A stretch of DNA of 64,000 bases from Sphingosinicella sp. BN140058 (lineage in GTDB: Bacteria; Pseudomonadota; Alphaproteobacteria; Sphingomonadales; Sphingomonadaceae), in assembly GCF_004135585.1 (NCBI RefSeq), contig NZ_CP035501.1:2033001-2097000 (forward strand), written 5' to 3'. Under the pieces are notes generated by a model, which saw nothing but the letters and a program-made list of their open reading frames with translations, was not told the DNA's origin and made no database searches. Positions 1 to 8,613 of this stretch are shown piece by piece (positions within the stretch are counted from its first letter, which is position 1; the number at the start of each line of letters is the position of its first letter). The position numbers and the translations under genes were made by a program.

Positions 1-1252
1 CCAGCGGATTGTTGAGCTCGTGGCTGACTCCCGCGAGGAGCGATCCCAGCGCCGCCAGTTTCTCGGACTGGTGGAGCGCCTCTCGCGATCGTGCCAGTTC
101 GACCTCGTTGCGCTTGCGATCGGTGATGTCGAGATGAATGCCGCTCAGCGTGTGGACAATTCCATCCTCGCCGCGGATTGCCCGCCCGATCGACTGAACC
201 CATTTGACGTCGCCGTTGGGCCACACCAGCCGATGCTCGAAATTGACCGAATCGTTGGGGAAATCATCGCGATACGGCTTCAGCACGACGTCCCAATCGT
301 CGGGATGGATATATTGCCGCATCATCCTGGCGTTGAGGTTGAGCTCCCGTCCGACCCCCCATAGATCCCGCGAGCGATCCGAATACCAGGTGTCGCCGTT
401 GCGCGGGTCCACCGTCCAGATGCCCAGCTCGGCACCTTCCACGGCCATTTCCAGCTGGTCCCGGGTCCGCGCGAGCGCCTCCTCCGCATCCTTGCGGTCG
501 GTGATGTCGAGATGGATGCCATGCACCGAGACGGCGTTGCCGTCCTCGTCGCGGATCGCGGCGCCGAGCGAGTAGATCCAGCGGATCGATCCGTCGGGGC
601 AGCGAACACGATATTCCGCTTCGACGCGGTCGCGATCCCGGAAGCCGTTGAGATAGGGATCGGAGATCTCGTCCCAATAATCCGGCAGGACCGCGGCCTG
701 GATCACATCCGTGGTCATCTCCGTTTCCGGCGGCAGGCCGTACATCTGCTTCGAGCGATCCGAATACCAGGTGCGCTGCGTCGCGAGCTCGAACGTCCAG
801 GTGCCCAATTTGGCGCCTTCCACCGCAAGCTCCAGCCGGCGGCGCGATTCCTGCAGCGCCTCGTCGTGCGACTGCTCGGGGGAAAGATCGCGCAGGGTGC
901 AGATGAATCTCTTGGCGCCGGCGATCTCGAGCCCGGTGATGGTGACTTCGAGCGGCAAGGTGCCGCCGGCTTTCACCTTCCCTTCGACATGCGCGCGAAT
1001 CGCTCCGGGGGCGCTGCCCTCGTCCTGGATGAAGCGCAGCAAATGCTGCTGCTCGTCCACGCGATCGGGATCGGCAACGATGAAGCTGGTGATGTTCCGC
1101 CCCAGCATTTCGTCGCGCGCATAACCGAATGCCGCTACGGCAGCCGGGTTGAACGCAAGGATCGTCCCGCGCGCATCGATCATCACGATCGCGTTCAATG
1201 AAGATTCGATCACCGTGGCCAGTGCGCACGGCATCTCGACGTCCCGATCCAC
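1..1252 (-). CDS. Multi-PAS sensor histidine kinase, truncated by the window edge
   Basis: Cytoplasmic-type sensor kinase; the catalytic ATPase domain lies outside the window. The start is taken as GTG at 1252 because GGGGGAGAAG lies just upstream; an in-frame ATG is at 1234. Three PAS/PAC units follow one another (about residues 5-120, 125-250 and 255-385). The last two are close duplicates and share the phrases TWYSDRS or TWTFE and GIHLDITDRK. The phospho-acceptor His is near residue 411, in SHELNNPL, the last readable motif. No transmembrane segment or signal peptide is visible, so the input is probably a cytosolic ligand or cofactor (inference). HELNNPL is typical of HWE-unrelated, HisKA-type hybrid or orphan kinases. 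Partner regulator and any receiver domain are not visible. Confidence 0.9.
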   Translation of the reverse strand, partial: MDRDVEMPCALATVIESSLNAIVMIDARGTILAFNPAAVAAFGYARDEMLGRNITSFIVADPDRVDEQQHLLRFIQDEGSAPGAIRAHVEGKVKAGGTLPLEVTITGLEIAGAKRFICTLRDLSPEQSHDEALQESRRRLELAVEGAKLGTWTFELATQRTWYSDRSKQMYGLPPETEMTTDVIQAAVLPDYWDEISDPYLNGFRDRDRVEAEYRVRCPDGSIRWIYSLGAAIRDEDGNAVSVHGIHLDITDRKDAEEALARTRDQLEMAVEGAELGIWTVDPRNGDTWYSDRSRDLWGVGRELNLNARMMRQYIHPDDWDVVLKPYRDDFPNDSVNFEHRLVWPNGDVKWVQSIGRAIRGEDGIVHTLSGIHLDITDRKRNEVELARSREALHQSEKLAALGSLLAGVSHELNNPL

Positions 1253-1426
1253 TTACTTCTCCCCCAAGAAGCGCCTGCGCGGCGTCTATAGCATGCTCCG
1301 TCTCCGGGGGCAGCACCAAGTGTAACAATCGAAACACAAAAGCCGGTTGCGCGGCATGGCGCTGCAACAGGTCGGGCTCAGAGGACCGTCACCAGCCGGA
1401 GAGGCTGCGTCACGAAGGAGAAAGCC

Positions 1427-1546
1427 ATGTACATGTCGCAAAAGGCGAGCCTTCGCCTCCTCCTGGTTGCCGCGGCCATGCTCGGTTGCTGCGCCACCGT
1501 CCTCAGCGGCACCCTGACGGCGCTCAGCCTCGGTGCCGCCGGCTGA
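1427..1546 (+). CDS. 39-residue hydrophobic small protein
   Basis: Short ORF starting at ATG 1427 after a strong AAGGAG at 1415-1420. It reads a basic N terminus (MYMSQKASLR) followed by a long apolar stretch with a CC pair and ends in LGAAG. The form fits either a single-span inner-membrane peptide or an uncleaved signal-like peptide. It is not recognised as a named family. It lies in the gap between the divergent PAS kinase and the beta-barrel gene at 1633, and may share that gene's promoter. The support for coding is the SD and the clean amphipathic layout only, so confidence is moderate. Confidence 0.5.
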   Translation: MYMSQKASLRLLLVAAAMLGCCATVLSGTLTALSLGAAG

Positions 1547-1632
1547 CCAGCCGGGACGGACGGCCCTATCGTCCAGACACACTACAAGACGCTCCGCCGC
1601 CAGAGAGCCGCGGACGTAAAGGGAGTTTCATC

Positions 1633-2199
1633 GTGAAGAAGTATCTCGCCGTTCTCGCCACCGCCACCGCCTTCGGGATTGTCGCCACGCCGGCGTCTGC
1701 CGAAGGGTTCCGCGCGGAAATCCACGGCGGCTGGGACCATGTCTCCGCCGACGACCAGGGCGAGAGCGGGCTCAGCTACGGCATCGGCCTCGGCTACGAC
1801 CTTCCGGTCGGCGAGCGCGCTACCGTCGGCCTCGATCTCAGCGCCGATCTCAGCAGCGTCGACGAGTGCGAGACCAGCGTCCTCCTCGCCAACGATCGCG
1901 CCTGCCTCGACGCCGGCCGCGATCTCGCGGCCGCAGTCCGCGTCGGCTACAAGGTTAGCGATCAAGGCACGCTCTATGCCCTTGCCGGCTACACCAACGC
2001 CCGCGTCAAGTTCGCTTATACGACGCCGGCCGGAGCAACCACCAGCGACGGCGCCAATCTCGACGGCTTCCGCCTCGGTGCCGGTTATCAGCACGATCTC
2101 GGCGAGAAGGTCTATGGCAAGGTCGAGTATCGCTATTCGAATTACGAAGCCGACGTCACCCGCCACCAAGTCCTGTTCGGTGTCGGCGTGAAGTTCTGA
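1633..2199 (+). CDS. Small outer-membrane beta-barrel protein (OmpA/opacity-like)
   Basis: 188-residue protein with a cleavable signal peptide (VKKYLAVLATATAFGIVATPASA) and a mature domain of alternating aromatic/polar strands, ending in a terminal Phe (GVGVKF), the usual C-terminal signal for BAM-assembled barrels. Eight or so strands can be counted, as in the OmpA-like porin family with YADVGYRF-type ends. Start is GTG 1633 behind AAAGGGAG at 1618-1624. Two Cys (CETSV...RACLD) could form a disulfide in a surface loop. Followed by a strong terminator at 2260-2299, so it is the last gene of its transcript. Precise function (porin, adhesin or structural) cannot be told. Confidence 0.85.
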   Translation: MKKYLAVLATATAFGIVATPASAEGFRAEIHGGWDHVSADDQGESGLSYGIGLGYDLPVGERATVGLDLSADLSSVDECETSVLLANDRACLDAGRDLAAAVRVGYKVSDQGTLYALAGYTNARVKFAYTTPAGATTSDGANLDGFRLGAGYQHDLGEKVYGKVEYRYSNYEADVTRHQVLFGVGVKF

Positions 2200-2238
2200 A
2201 GAGCGCGCCGGACCACGGTCCGGCGGCATCGATCTTTT

Positions 2239-2254
2239 CCCGCACGCGTGCGGG
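2239..2254. repeat. Perfect 16-bp palindrome
   Basis: CCCGCACGCGTGCGGG is fully self-complementary and lies just before the intrinsic terminator, after the beta-barrel gene. It may add to transcript 3'-end protection; a protein site is possible but unsupported. Confidence 0.5.
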
Positions 2255-2259
2255 ATGCT

Positions 2260-2299
2260 GCGGCTCCGGCGAACGTCCCCTCGCCGGAGCCGCTTTCTT
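2260..2299 (+). terminator. Rho-independent terminator after the beta-barrel gene
   Basis: A 12-bp perfect stem (GCGGCTCCGGCG at 2260-2271 and CGCCGGAGCCGC at 2282-2293) with a 10-nt loop is followed by TTTCTT. It ends the plus-strand transcript and faces the minus-strand gene at 2317-2454. Confidence 0.85.
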
Positions 2300-2316
2300 G
2301 TGTGTCCGCCAGCCGC

Positions 2317-2454
2317 TCAGCGATGGCCGCCGTGGCCGCTATTCTGGCCACCGGTGCGGCTGTCCTCGTTACGGTTCTCGCGCTGCTTCTTGTCGCCGCC
2401 CTCGTCCTTGTTCTGCCACTGGTCGAAGTCGCCCTTCTTCTTGTTGTCGGTCAT
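2317..2454 (-). CDS. 45-residue hydrophilic hypothetical protein
   Basis: ATG at 2454 is preceded by AAGGAGAGAGACG, a good SD. The product is highly charged and polar (MTDNKKKGDFDQWQNKDEGG... GQNSGHGGHR), without hydrophobic core, Cys or membrane segment, so it is probably intrinsically disordered. It lies 41 bases downstream of the nucleotidyltransferase gene on the same strand and may be the last cistron of that operon. Not recognised beyond resemblance in style to small sphingomonad stress proteins; the resemblance is an impression, not a search result. Confidence 0.6.
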   Translation of the reverse strand: MTDNKKKGDFDQWQNKDEGGDKKQRENRNEDSRTGGQNSGHGGHR

Positions 2455-2495
2455 CGTCTCTCTCCTTCTTGCGGGCGAGAGGCACAACCGGCAGC

Positions 2496-3290
2496 TCAGG
2501 CGTTCGTATCCCTGGCCAGGATCTCCTCGGCAACGCGGTGCGTGCGCGCATTGTCGACATCGATGGCAAGCCGGCCGTCGTCCATCACCAGCGGCCTCAG
2601 CCGTACGCCGAAGCGCCGCGAGAAATGCCGGAACATGCCGTCCACCGTGACAAGCCGGAAGAGATACAGGAACAAAGCGGTGAGGCCGAGCGCCCGCACC
2701 GCGTCCTTCTTGCGCTTGGCGAACTGGCCGCCGTAGCGGAAGCTCTCGGTGGCCGCGAGTGCGCGGTCGCTGCCGAGCCAGAACAGATTGCAGTTCGAAT
2801 AGGCGCCGCCGCGAAAGCGGTAGAAGCGGCGCTGGCCGTCTGGATGGGCGGCCATGATGTCGCCCCGCTCGGCGAGCATGACGATCGTGTCCGCCTGTCC
2901 CTTCGCGCCTTCGGCGACGATCGCCCGCATTCCCTCTGGTGTCATCAGCACGTTGTCTGCGGTGGTGATGAGCAGCGGGAAGCCGGTCACGCGGCTAGCC
3001 GCAACGATGCTGTCGACGATGTGATGCTGCGCCTCGATGACGGTCAGCCGTCCTTGCGCATGCAGTCGGCTGACGCTCGGCTCCTCGGCGATGACCGAGA
3101 AGTCCTCGACGGAGACGAACAGCGGTGCATCTACGAACGTTTCGGCGGCAATGCGCAACACGCGCCCGACCATCGCTTCGCCGCGCACCGGAACCAGCGC
3201 CTTGTGGGTCACTCCCGTCGCGGCGGCGAGCGGATCGAGGGTCGACGACCGCCGGCCGGCGAGAACCAGGATGCTGGGCGGCTGGGTCAC
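2496..3290 (-). CDS. MobA/IspD-like nucleotidyltransferase
   Basis: 264-residue protein of the NTP-transferase (GT-A-like) fold. The N-terminal LAGRR motif with GVTHKALVPVRG follows the sugar-nucleotide pyrophosphorylase pattern LAGG...(K)P, and ITTADNVLM supplies the metal-binding acidic position. GTG 3290 is chosen because it begins one base after the rpoN stop (3292-3294), a translationally coupled arrangement. The C-terminal part has a hydrophobic stretch (GLTALFLYLFRL) and ends in a DGRLAIDVDN segment. A paralogue of similar length and motif order is at 59428-60252. The substrate is unknown; CTP- or GTP-dependent activation of a phospho-polyol is possible. Its place behind lptC-lptA-lptB-rpoN may point to envelope chemistry. 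Confidence 0.8.
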   Translation of the reverse strand: MTQPPSILVLAGRRSSTLDPLAAATGVTHKALVPVRGEAMVGRVLRIAAETFVDAPLFVSVEDFSVIAEEPSVSRLHAQGRLTVIEAQHHIVDSIVAASRVTGFPLLITTADNVLMTPEGMRAIVAEGAKGQADTIVMLAERGDIMAAHPDGQRRFYRFRGGAYSNCNLFWLGSDRALAATESFRYGGQFAKRKKDAVRALGLTALFLYLFRLVTVDGMFRHFSRRFGVRLRPLVMDDGRLAIDVDNARTHRVAEEILARDTNA

Positions 3291-3291
3291 C

Positions 3292-4818
3292 TCAGCGCCA
3301 GCCACTCGCCTGCGGCGGTCGCTCGGCGCCGAGCGCCTTCTGGCGGCGGCGCTGCACCGAGGAGCCGATGCCCACCGCCTCCCGATATTTGGCGACGGTG
3401 CGGCGGGCGATGTCGAACCCTTTCGCACGCAGCAGCTCGACGAGCTGGTCGTCCGACAGGATGGCGTCCGCGCTCTCGGCGGCGATCAGCGCCTTCAAAT
3501 GGCTTTTCACCGCTTCGGCAGAGACCGCATCGCCACCGTCGGCACTCTGAATCCCGCTGGTGAAGAAATATTTCAGTTCGAACAGGCCGCGGTCGCAGGA
3601 GAGGTATTTGTTCGACGTGACCCTGCTTACCGTCGATTCGTGCATTCCGATCGCTTCTGCGATGGTCCGCAACGTCAGCGGTCGCAAATGGGCGACGCCA
3701 TGCCGGAAGAAACCGTCCTGGTGCTTGACGATCTCGGTGGCGACCTTGATGATCGTTCTTGCGCGCTGATCGAGCGCCTTCATCAGCCAGTTGGCGCTGG
3801 CCAAGCATTCGGACAACCAGGCCTTGGACTGCCGATCCTGGGCGCCGTCGGACAATTCGAGATAATAAGCGCGGTTGATCAGCAGCCGCGGCAGCGTGGC
3901 GCCATTGAGCTCGATCGCCCAGCCGCCGCCGCGGCGGCCGACGAACACGTCCGCCACCACCCCTTCGACCCGCTCGCTGTGGCCGAAGCGGCAACCCGGC
4001 TTGGGATCGTAGGCCCGCAGCTCGCGGATCATGTCGCCCAAATCCTCGTCGTCGACTCCGCAGATCCGCCGCAGCGCGCCCAAATTGCCCTTTGCCAGAT
4101 AATCGAGATTGTCGATCAGCCGAGCCATCGCCGGATCGTAGCGATCGGCGTCCTTGGCCTGCAACGCGAGGCATTCGGAAAGTGAGCGCGCCGCCACGCC
4201 CGGCGGGTCGAAGCTCTGGACGATGGCGAGCACCCGCTCGACATCGCCGAGCGGAGCACCGAGCCGATGGGCGATGTCGAGCAACGAGGCGAAAAAATAA
4301 CCAGTTTCCTCGATCTGCTCGATGATCGCCCGTGCGATGAGGAGGTCGCCGCCGGAAAGACGCTCCCCCGCCTGGGCGACCAGATGCTCGTGCAGCGACA
4401 GATCGCCGGTCGCGAAGCTGTCGAAATCCGGCCCATCCCCGATTTCGCCGGAGCCGCCGCCGATCCCGTCGAGACCAAGGCCGCCGTCCATTCCGATCCG
4501 ATCGGCCGAGCTGTCCTGATGCAGATTTTCATCGTTGACGTCGATGTCGAGTGCGGCCTCGCCGCTGCCCGATACGACCAGCTCGTCGACCGTTGCGGGC
4601 TCGTCCCGCTCCGCCGTCGGCGGCTCGGCGGTTTCGCTATCGGGGCCATCGTCCGGACCGGCACTGCTTTCGAGCAGCGGATTCTTGTCGAGTTCCTCGG
4701 CGATGAAGCTCTCGATCTCGAGATTGGACAGCGCCAGCAGGCGAATGGCCTGCTGCAGCTGGGGCGTCATCACCAGCGATTGGCTCTGCCTGAGATCGAG
4801 GCGCGGCCCGAGCGCCAT
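3292..4818 (-). CDS. rpoN: RNA polymerase sigma-54 factor
   Basis: 508-residue alternative sigma factor recognising -24/-12 promoters and requiring AAA+ activators. Region I is Gln-rich (LRQSQSLVMTPQLQQAIRLL), then an acidic region II (about 50-140), the core-binding domain, the HTH, and the RpoN box ARRTVAKYRE at 471-480. A tail of about 20 residues follows the usual RRR end. It starts 2 bases after the lptB stop. In many alphaproteobacteria rpoN is followed by hpf and ptsN; here it is followed directly by a nucleotidyltransferase gene overlapping its stop region. Confidence 0.97.
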   Translation of the reverse strand: MALGPRLDLRQSQSLVMTPQLQQAIRLLALSNLEIESFIAEELDKNPLLESSAGPDDGPDSETAEPPTAERDEPATVDELVVSGSGEAALDIDVNDENLHQDSSADRIGMDGGLGLDGIGGGSGEIGDGPDFDSFATGDLSLHEHLVAQAGERLSGGDLLIARAIIEQIEETGYFFASLLDIAHRLGAPLGDVERVLAIVQSFDPPGVAARSLSECLALQAKDADRYDPAMARLIDNLDYLAKGNLGALRRICGVDDEDLGDMIRELRAYDPKPGCRFGHSERVEGVVADVFVGRRGGGWAIELNGATLPRLLINRAYYLELSDGAQDRQSKAWLSECLASANWLMKALDQRARTIIKVATEIVKHQDGFFRHGVAHLRPLTLRTIAEAIGMHESTVSRVTSNKYLSCDRGLFELKYFFTSGIQSADGGDAVSAEAVKSHLKALIAAESADAILSDDQLVELLRAKGFDIARRTVAKYREAVGIGSSVQRRRQKALGAERPPQASGWR

Positions 4819-4820
4819 GG

Positions 4821-5600
4821 CTACAGCTCGAAGCTCTCGCCGAGATAGAGGCGGCGCACGTTGGGATCGGCGACGAGCGCCTCGGGGCTGCCGGCGAACA
4901 GCACCTGGCCGTCATAGATGATGCAGGCGCGATCGACGATGTCGAGCGTCTCGCGAACATTGTGATCGGTGATCAGCACGCCGATGTCGCGCTTCTTCAA
5001 TTCCTTGACCAGGTCGCGGATGTCCGAGATCGAGATCGGATCGATGCCGGCGAACGGCTCGTCGAGCAGCATGATCGAAGGGTTGGCTGCGAGAGCGCGC
5101 GCGATCTCGCAGCGGCGGCGCTCACCGCCCGACAGCGCCATCGCCGGCGCATCGCGAAGGTGGCCGATGTGGAATTCCTCGAGCAATTGCTCCAGCCGCG
5201 CCCGCCGTTTGGCCTTGTCCTTCTCCGCGACCTCGAGCACCGCCATGATGTTCTGCGCGACGGTAAGGCCGCGGAAAATGGAGGTTTCCTGCGGAAGGTA
5301 GCCGAGGCCGAGAATCGCACGACGATACATCGGCAGCCCGGTGATGTCCTGACCGTCGAGGATGATCCGCCCGCTGTCCGGCCGGACCAGCCCCATAACG
5401 GAATAGAAACAGGTGGTCTTGCCCGCCCCGTTGGGGCCGAGCAGGCCGACCACTTCGCCGCGGTCGACGCCGAGCGACACGTCCTTCAGCACGATCTTGC
5501 GATCGTAGCTCTTCGCGATCGAGACCACGGACAGGCCACGCGACGGATCCGCCGCAAAAGCGGATCCCTCCGGTCGTTCGATCAAGCTGGCGTCGTTCAT
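4821..5600 (-). CDS. lptB: LPS export ABC transporter ATP-binding protein LptB
   Basis: 259-residue cytoplasmic ATPase that powers LptFG-driven extraction of lipopolysaccharide (in sphingomonads, glycosphingolipid or residual LPS-like cargo) from the inner membrane. Walker A is GPNGAGKTT (55-63), signature LSGGERRR, Walker B IMLLDEPFAGIDP and the switch His in ITDHNV. The end YLGESFEL matches the family. An N-terminal extension of about 20 residues precedes the usual start. It is 106 bases after lptA and 2 bases before rpoN, so export and sigma-54 genes are cotranscribed, a widely conserved order. Confidence 0.96.
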   Translation of the reverse strand: MNDASLIERPEGSAFAADPSRGLSVVSIAKSYDRKIVLKDVSLGVDRGEVVGLLGPNGAGKTTCFYSVMGLVRPDSGRIILDGQDITGLPMYRRAILGLGYLPQETSIFRGLTVAQNIMAVLEVAEKDKAKRRARLEQLLEEFHIGHLRDAPAMALSGGERRRCEIARALAANPSIMLLDEPFAGIDPISISDIRDLVKELKKRDIGVLITDHNVRETLDIVDRACIIYDGQVLFAGSPEALVADPNVRRLYLGESFEL

Positions 5601-5706
5601 GAAGATCCCGTGTGTCTCGCAAGGGCTTAAGCCAGTCGCGGCTGCGCCTCAACCGGCAAGGCGTGCGACCGGCCCTCGCCGCCGCCGCTTTTCGCCAAGC
5701 CGTGGC

Positions 5707-6240
5707 TCAGTCGCGTCGCTGCGGAACGGTGAACGTCCCCGTCACCCGTCCCCCTTGCGACTTGACCCCCGCCGGAGCGCCGCCATCCATTACCGCGGTG
5801 CCGTCGCGCAGATTGATGACGAGACGGCCCCCGCTGACGTTGCTGTCGCCGCGGACGAGATGGACGTTGCCGATCAGCGTGATCAGCCGGCTGTTGATGT
5901 CGTAGATGGCGAACTGCCCGGACGCGGTCTCCGACGGGCTCCGCACCGTTACCCCGCCGCTGCCGTCGATCCGCTCGATCTCGATACCGCCGCTGTTCGA
6001 ATAGGCGACGGTAAGGCGGGGCGCGGTGAGCGTGAGCTCGGCCTGCTTGACGACGACGTTGCCGGAAAAGACGGCGCGGTCGGCGCGATCCTGCACTTCG
6101 ATCCGGTCGGCGGCGACGTCGACCGGCGCATTGCTGTTGTGGCCCTTGAGCGCCGAACTCTGGCTGATCGCCGGGACGGCGGCGATCAGGGCGGCAGCGG
6201 TGGCGCCGAAGGCAAGAAGGAACGTCTTCATGCCGGTCAT
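5707..6240 (-). CDS. lptA: LptA/OstA periplasmic bridge protein
   Basis: 177-residue secreted protein with signal peptide (MTGMKTFLLAFGATAAALIAAVPAISQ) and an OstA beta-jellyroll built of repeated strands (VDVAADRIEVQDRADRAVFSG, then VVVKQAELTLTAPRL). It polymerises to bridge LptC and LptD across the periplasm. Start ATG 6240 overlaps the lptC stop by ATGA, indicating coupling; a second in-frame ATG is at 6231. 106 bases separate it from lptB, unusually long for this operon. Confidence 0.93.
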   Translation of the reverse strand: MTGMKTFLLAFGATAAALIAAVPAISQSSALKGHNSNAPVDVAADRIEVQDRADRAVFSGNVVVKQAELTLTAPRLTVAYSNSGGIEIERIDGSGGVTVRSPSETASGQFAIYDINSRLITLIGNVHLVRGDSNVSGGRLVINLRDGTAVMDGGAPAGVKSQGGRVTGTFTVPQRRD

Positions 6241-6875
6241 CTGAGCCCCCCTTGAACGATATGCAAGCGCGCCCTGCCGCTCAGAACCACGGTGCGCGAG
6301 GGCAGATCCGCCTGCATCTGCGCCGCGGTGAAGCGTCCGAGCGGCATCTGTCCCGCGACGCCGCGATTGCCGACGACCTTGTGCTGATTGAGATCGACCT
6401 GGACGTCACGGGTTTCCAGCCGATAGCCATCGGCGGCGGTGACCAGGATCGGGCCGAGCACGTCGACCTTCTGATCGTCCATATTGTAGCGTGCCTTCGG
6501 TGCGGCGATCCGCGCCGGGCCGTCGCTCAGCAGAATTCCCGCAGACATGCCGTCTATGTCGACGATCGGATCCTTGGACGTCGCCTGCAATGCGCGGTTG
6601 GCGTTGACCATGAAGGGCCGGCCCTGATTGTCCTGGCCGCGATATTGCGCCGACTGGACCTTCAGCCGCTCGCCCGCCACGTCGACCTTGTTCTTGTCGA
6701 GCAGAAAGCTGATCTCGCGATCCTTGCTGAGCGGCGAGAGCAGCAGATAAGCGAGCAGCACGCCGATCCCGGCCGGCAGCAGCACCTTCAACGCCTTGAC
6801 CAGGACGTCGTGCAGGCCGCCGGGCGCGGCCCAGCTGCGCTTCACGCCCTTCTCCTGATCACCCGGTGCGGCCAT
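6237..6875 (-). CDS. lptC: LPS export system protein LptC
   Basis: 212-residue bitopic inner-membrane protein. One transmembrane helix lies near residues 30-50 (LKVLLPAGIGVLLAYLLLSPL), followed by the periplasmic jellyroll with DNQGRPFMVNANRA, a typical LptC phrase. ATG 6875 was chosen because the protein then starts just before the basic segment and helix. Longer in-frame extension upstream would run into the RNase D-like gene. The SD is weak (GATCGAAGC), and the gene begins 19 bases after the upstream stop, consistent with a polycistronic message. Confidence 0.92.
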   Translation of the reverse strand: MAAPGDQEKGVKRSWAAPGGLHDVLVKALKVLLPAGIGVLLAYLLLSPLSKDREISFLLDKNKVDVAGERLKVQSAQYRGQDNQGRPFMVNANRALQATSKDPIVDIDGMSAGILLSDGPARIAAPKARYNMDDQKVDVLGPILVTAADGYRLETRDVQVDLNQHKVVGNRGVAGQMPLGRFTAAQMQADLPSRTVVLSGRARLHIVQGGLR

Positions 6876-6894
6876 GGTCTTGCTTCGATCCTGC

Positions 6895-7512
6895 TCAGAT
6901 GTGGGCGAAGATGTCGATTTCCGGCCAACCGGCCAGATCGAGCCGAGCACGATGCGGCAGGAAATCGAAGCACGCCTGGGCGAGCGCGGTCCGCCCCTCG
7001 CGGGCGAGCCGTTCGTCCAGCTTCTCGCGGAGCTGGTGCAGATAGCGTACGTCCGAGGCGGCATATTCCTTCTGCGCATCGGATAGCTCGGGCGCGCCCC
7101 AGTCGGAGGATTGCTGCTGTTTCGAGATTTCGGTGCCGAGCAATTCGCGCACGAGTTCCTTGAGACCGTGCCGGTCGGTGTAGGTCCGGATCAGCCGCGA
7201 TGCCGTCTTGGTGCAATAAACCGGTCCGGCTGTGACACCGAGATACGCCTCCATGATCGCGAGATCGAAACGCGCGAAATGGTACAGCTTGAGCCGGCCG
7301 GGATCGGCGAGGATCGCCTTGAGATTGGGCGCCGAATAGTCGCTCTGCGGCCCGAAACGCACGAGATGCTCGTCGCCCCGGCCATCGGAAATCTGGACCA
7401 CGCACAGCCGGTCGCGGCCGGGGTGGAGCCCCATCGCTTCGGTATCGACGGCAACGGGGCCCTCGGCGAGAACGCCCTCGGGAAGATCTTCTTCGTGGAA
7501 ATGAACAGTCAT
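6895..7512 (-). CDS. rnd: Ribonuclease D-like 3'-5' exonuclease (short form)
   Basis: 205-residue DEDDy exonuclease. Exo I is VDTEAMGL, Exo II is LYHFARFDL and Exo III is YAASDVRYLHQL with the catalytic Tyr. The C-terminal HRDC domains of classical RNase D (about 375 residues) are absent, so this is the single-domain form common in alphaproteobacteria next to the lptC gene. Likely substrates are structured RNA 3' ends; none is shown by sequence. It starts 43 bases after terC ends and is probably the second gene of a terC-rnd-lptCAB-rpoN transcript, or the first if terC terminates separately. Confidence 0.88.
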   Translation of the reverse strand: MTVHFHEEDLPEGVLAEGPVAVDTEAMGLHPGRDRLCVVQISDGRGDEHLVRFGPQSDYSAPNLKAILADPGRLKLYHFARFDLAIMEAYLGVTAGPVYCTKTASRLIRTYTDRHGLKELVRELLGTEISKQQQSSDWGAPELSDAQKEYAASDVRYLHQLREKLDERLAREGRTALAQACFDFLPHRARLDLAGWPEIDIFAHI

Positions 7513-7555
7513 GGGGCCGACTTAGGCGCAAGGCGGCCCCGGCTCAATGCCCGGC

Positions 7556-8374
7556 TTAATGGCGAGTCACGTCCCCGCTCCCGCCTCCGGCCTTCTGGTC
7601 GGCCGCACGCGCCTTGCGGCGACGTGCGAAGATGTTGAGGCTCTCGACGCCGGCCGAGAACGCCATCGCGGCATATATATAGCCCTTCGGCACGTGCACG
7701 CCGAAGCCGTCGGCGATCAGCACCGCGCCGATCATCAGCAGGAAGCCGAGCGCCAGCATCACCACCGTCGGATTGCGATTGATGAAGTTCGCCAGCGGAT
7801 CCGCGGCGACCAGCATGACGGTCACTGCGACCACCACCGCCACCATCATGATCGCGACATGCTCCGTCATGCCCACGGCCGTCAGGATCGAATCGATCGA
7901 GAAGACGATGTCGAGCATCAGGATCTGGACGATCGCGGCGCCGAAGCCGAGTGTCGCCCTGGCCGTGTCGAACACGTCTCCATTGGGTTCCGGATCGACA
8001 TTGTGGTGTATTTCCTTGGTCGCCTTCCAGACCAGGAACAGGCCGCCGGCGATGAGGATCAGATCGCGCCAGGAAAAACTGGTCTCGAATGCGGGCTCGC
8101 CGTGGGCGCCGACCGGCCCGGTGATGCCGAGATCGAACACCGGCGCCTTGAGGCCGACCAGCCAGGCGATCGAGAACAACAGAGCGAGCCGAAGAATCAG
8201 CGCAAGGCTGATTCCGATCTTGCGCGCCTTTTGCCGCTGCGCCTCCGGCAGTTTGTTCGACAGGATCGAGATGAAGATCAGATTGTCTATGCCGAGCACC
8301 ACCTCCATGACGATCAGGGTAACGAGCGCGGCCCATGCGGCCGGATCGGCGAGAAGCGCAGAAATCCCGTCCAT
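7556..8374 (-). CDS. TerC-family integral membrane protein
   Basis: 272-residue polytopic protein with the TerC signature [19 protein letters not shown] near the N terminus and a second conserved acidic helix [16 protein letters not shown]. About seven hydrophobic segments are seen, and a basic, Gly-rich cytoplasmic tail. The family (TerC/Alx/MeeF) exports Mn2+ or helps metalate exported enzymes; the conserved Asp in GIDN and SIDS are likely metal sites. Tellurite resistance should not be assumed. It is divergently oriented to the cold-shock gene with a 239-base gap. Confidence 0.92.
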   Translation of the reverse strand: MDGISALLADPAAWAALVTLIVMEVVLGIDNLIFISILSNKLPEAQRQKARKIGISLALILRLALLFSIAWLVGLKAPVFDLGITGPVGAHGEPAFETSFSWRDLILIAGGLFLVWKATKEIHHNVDPEPNGDVFDTARATLGFGAAIVQILMLDIVFSIDSILTAVGMTEHVAIMMVAVVVAVTVMLVAADPLANFINRNPTVVMLALGFLLMIGAVLIADGFGVHVPKGYIYAAMAFSAGVESLNIFARRRKARAADQKAGGGSGDVTRH

Positions 8375-8613
8375 TCTGTTTTCCGTAGCTGCTTTTCCTC
8401 AGCGATCCATGCACGACGGAAGCTGCCCGAGCCAGCCCTTCAGCGCAGAGGCGAAGTTTCAATGCACGGTGAACCGAATCCCCTCGCCCATTGCTGATTT
8501 TTGGGTTATTAGAGACGGCAATGCGCCGAAGACTGGCGCAAAAGGCCTTTGCGCGAGCAGCCCAGCGCGGTGGTTCTGGTGGAGAAGTTGGGCGCTGGAA
8601 AGTATTAGACGGC

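Noticed and set aside
264..1367. 367-codon minus-strand ORF at the left edge
   Set aside because: Wrong frame; the PAS-HisKA frame on the same strand runs uninterrupted off the edge with clear motifs.
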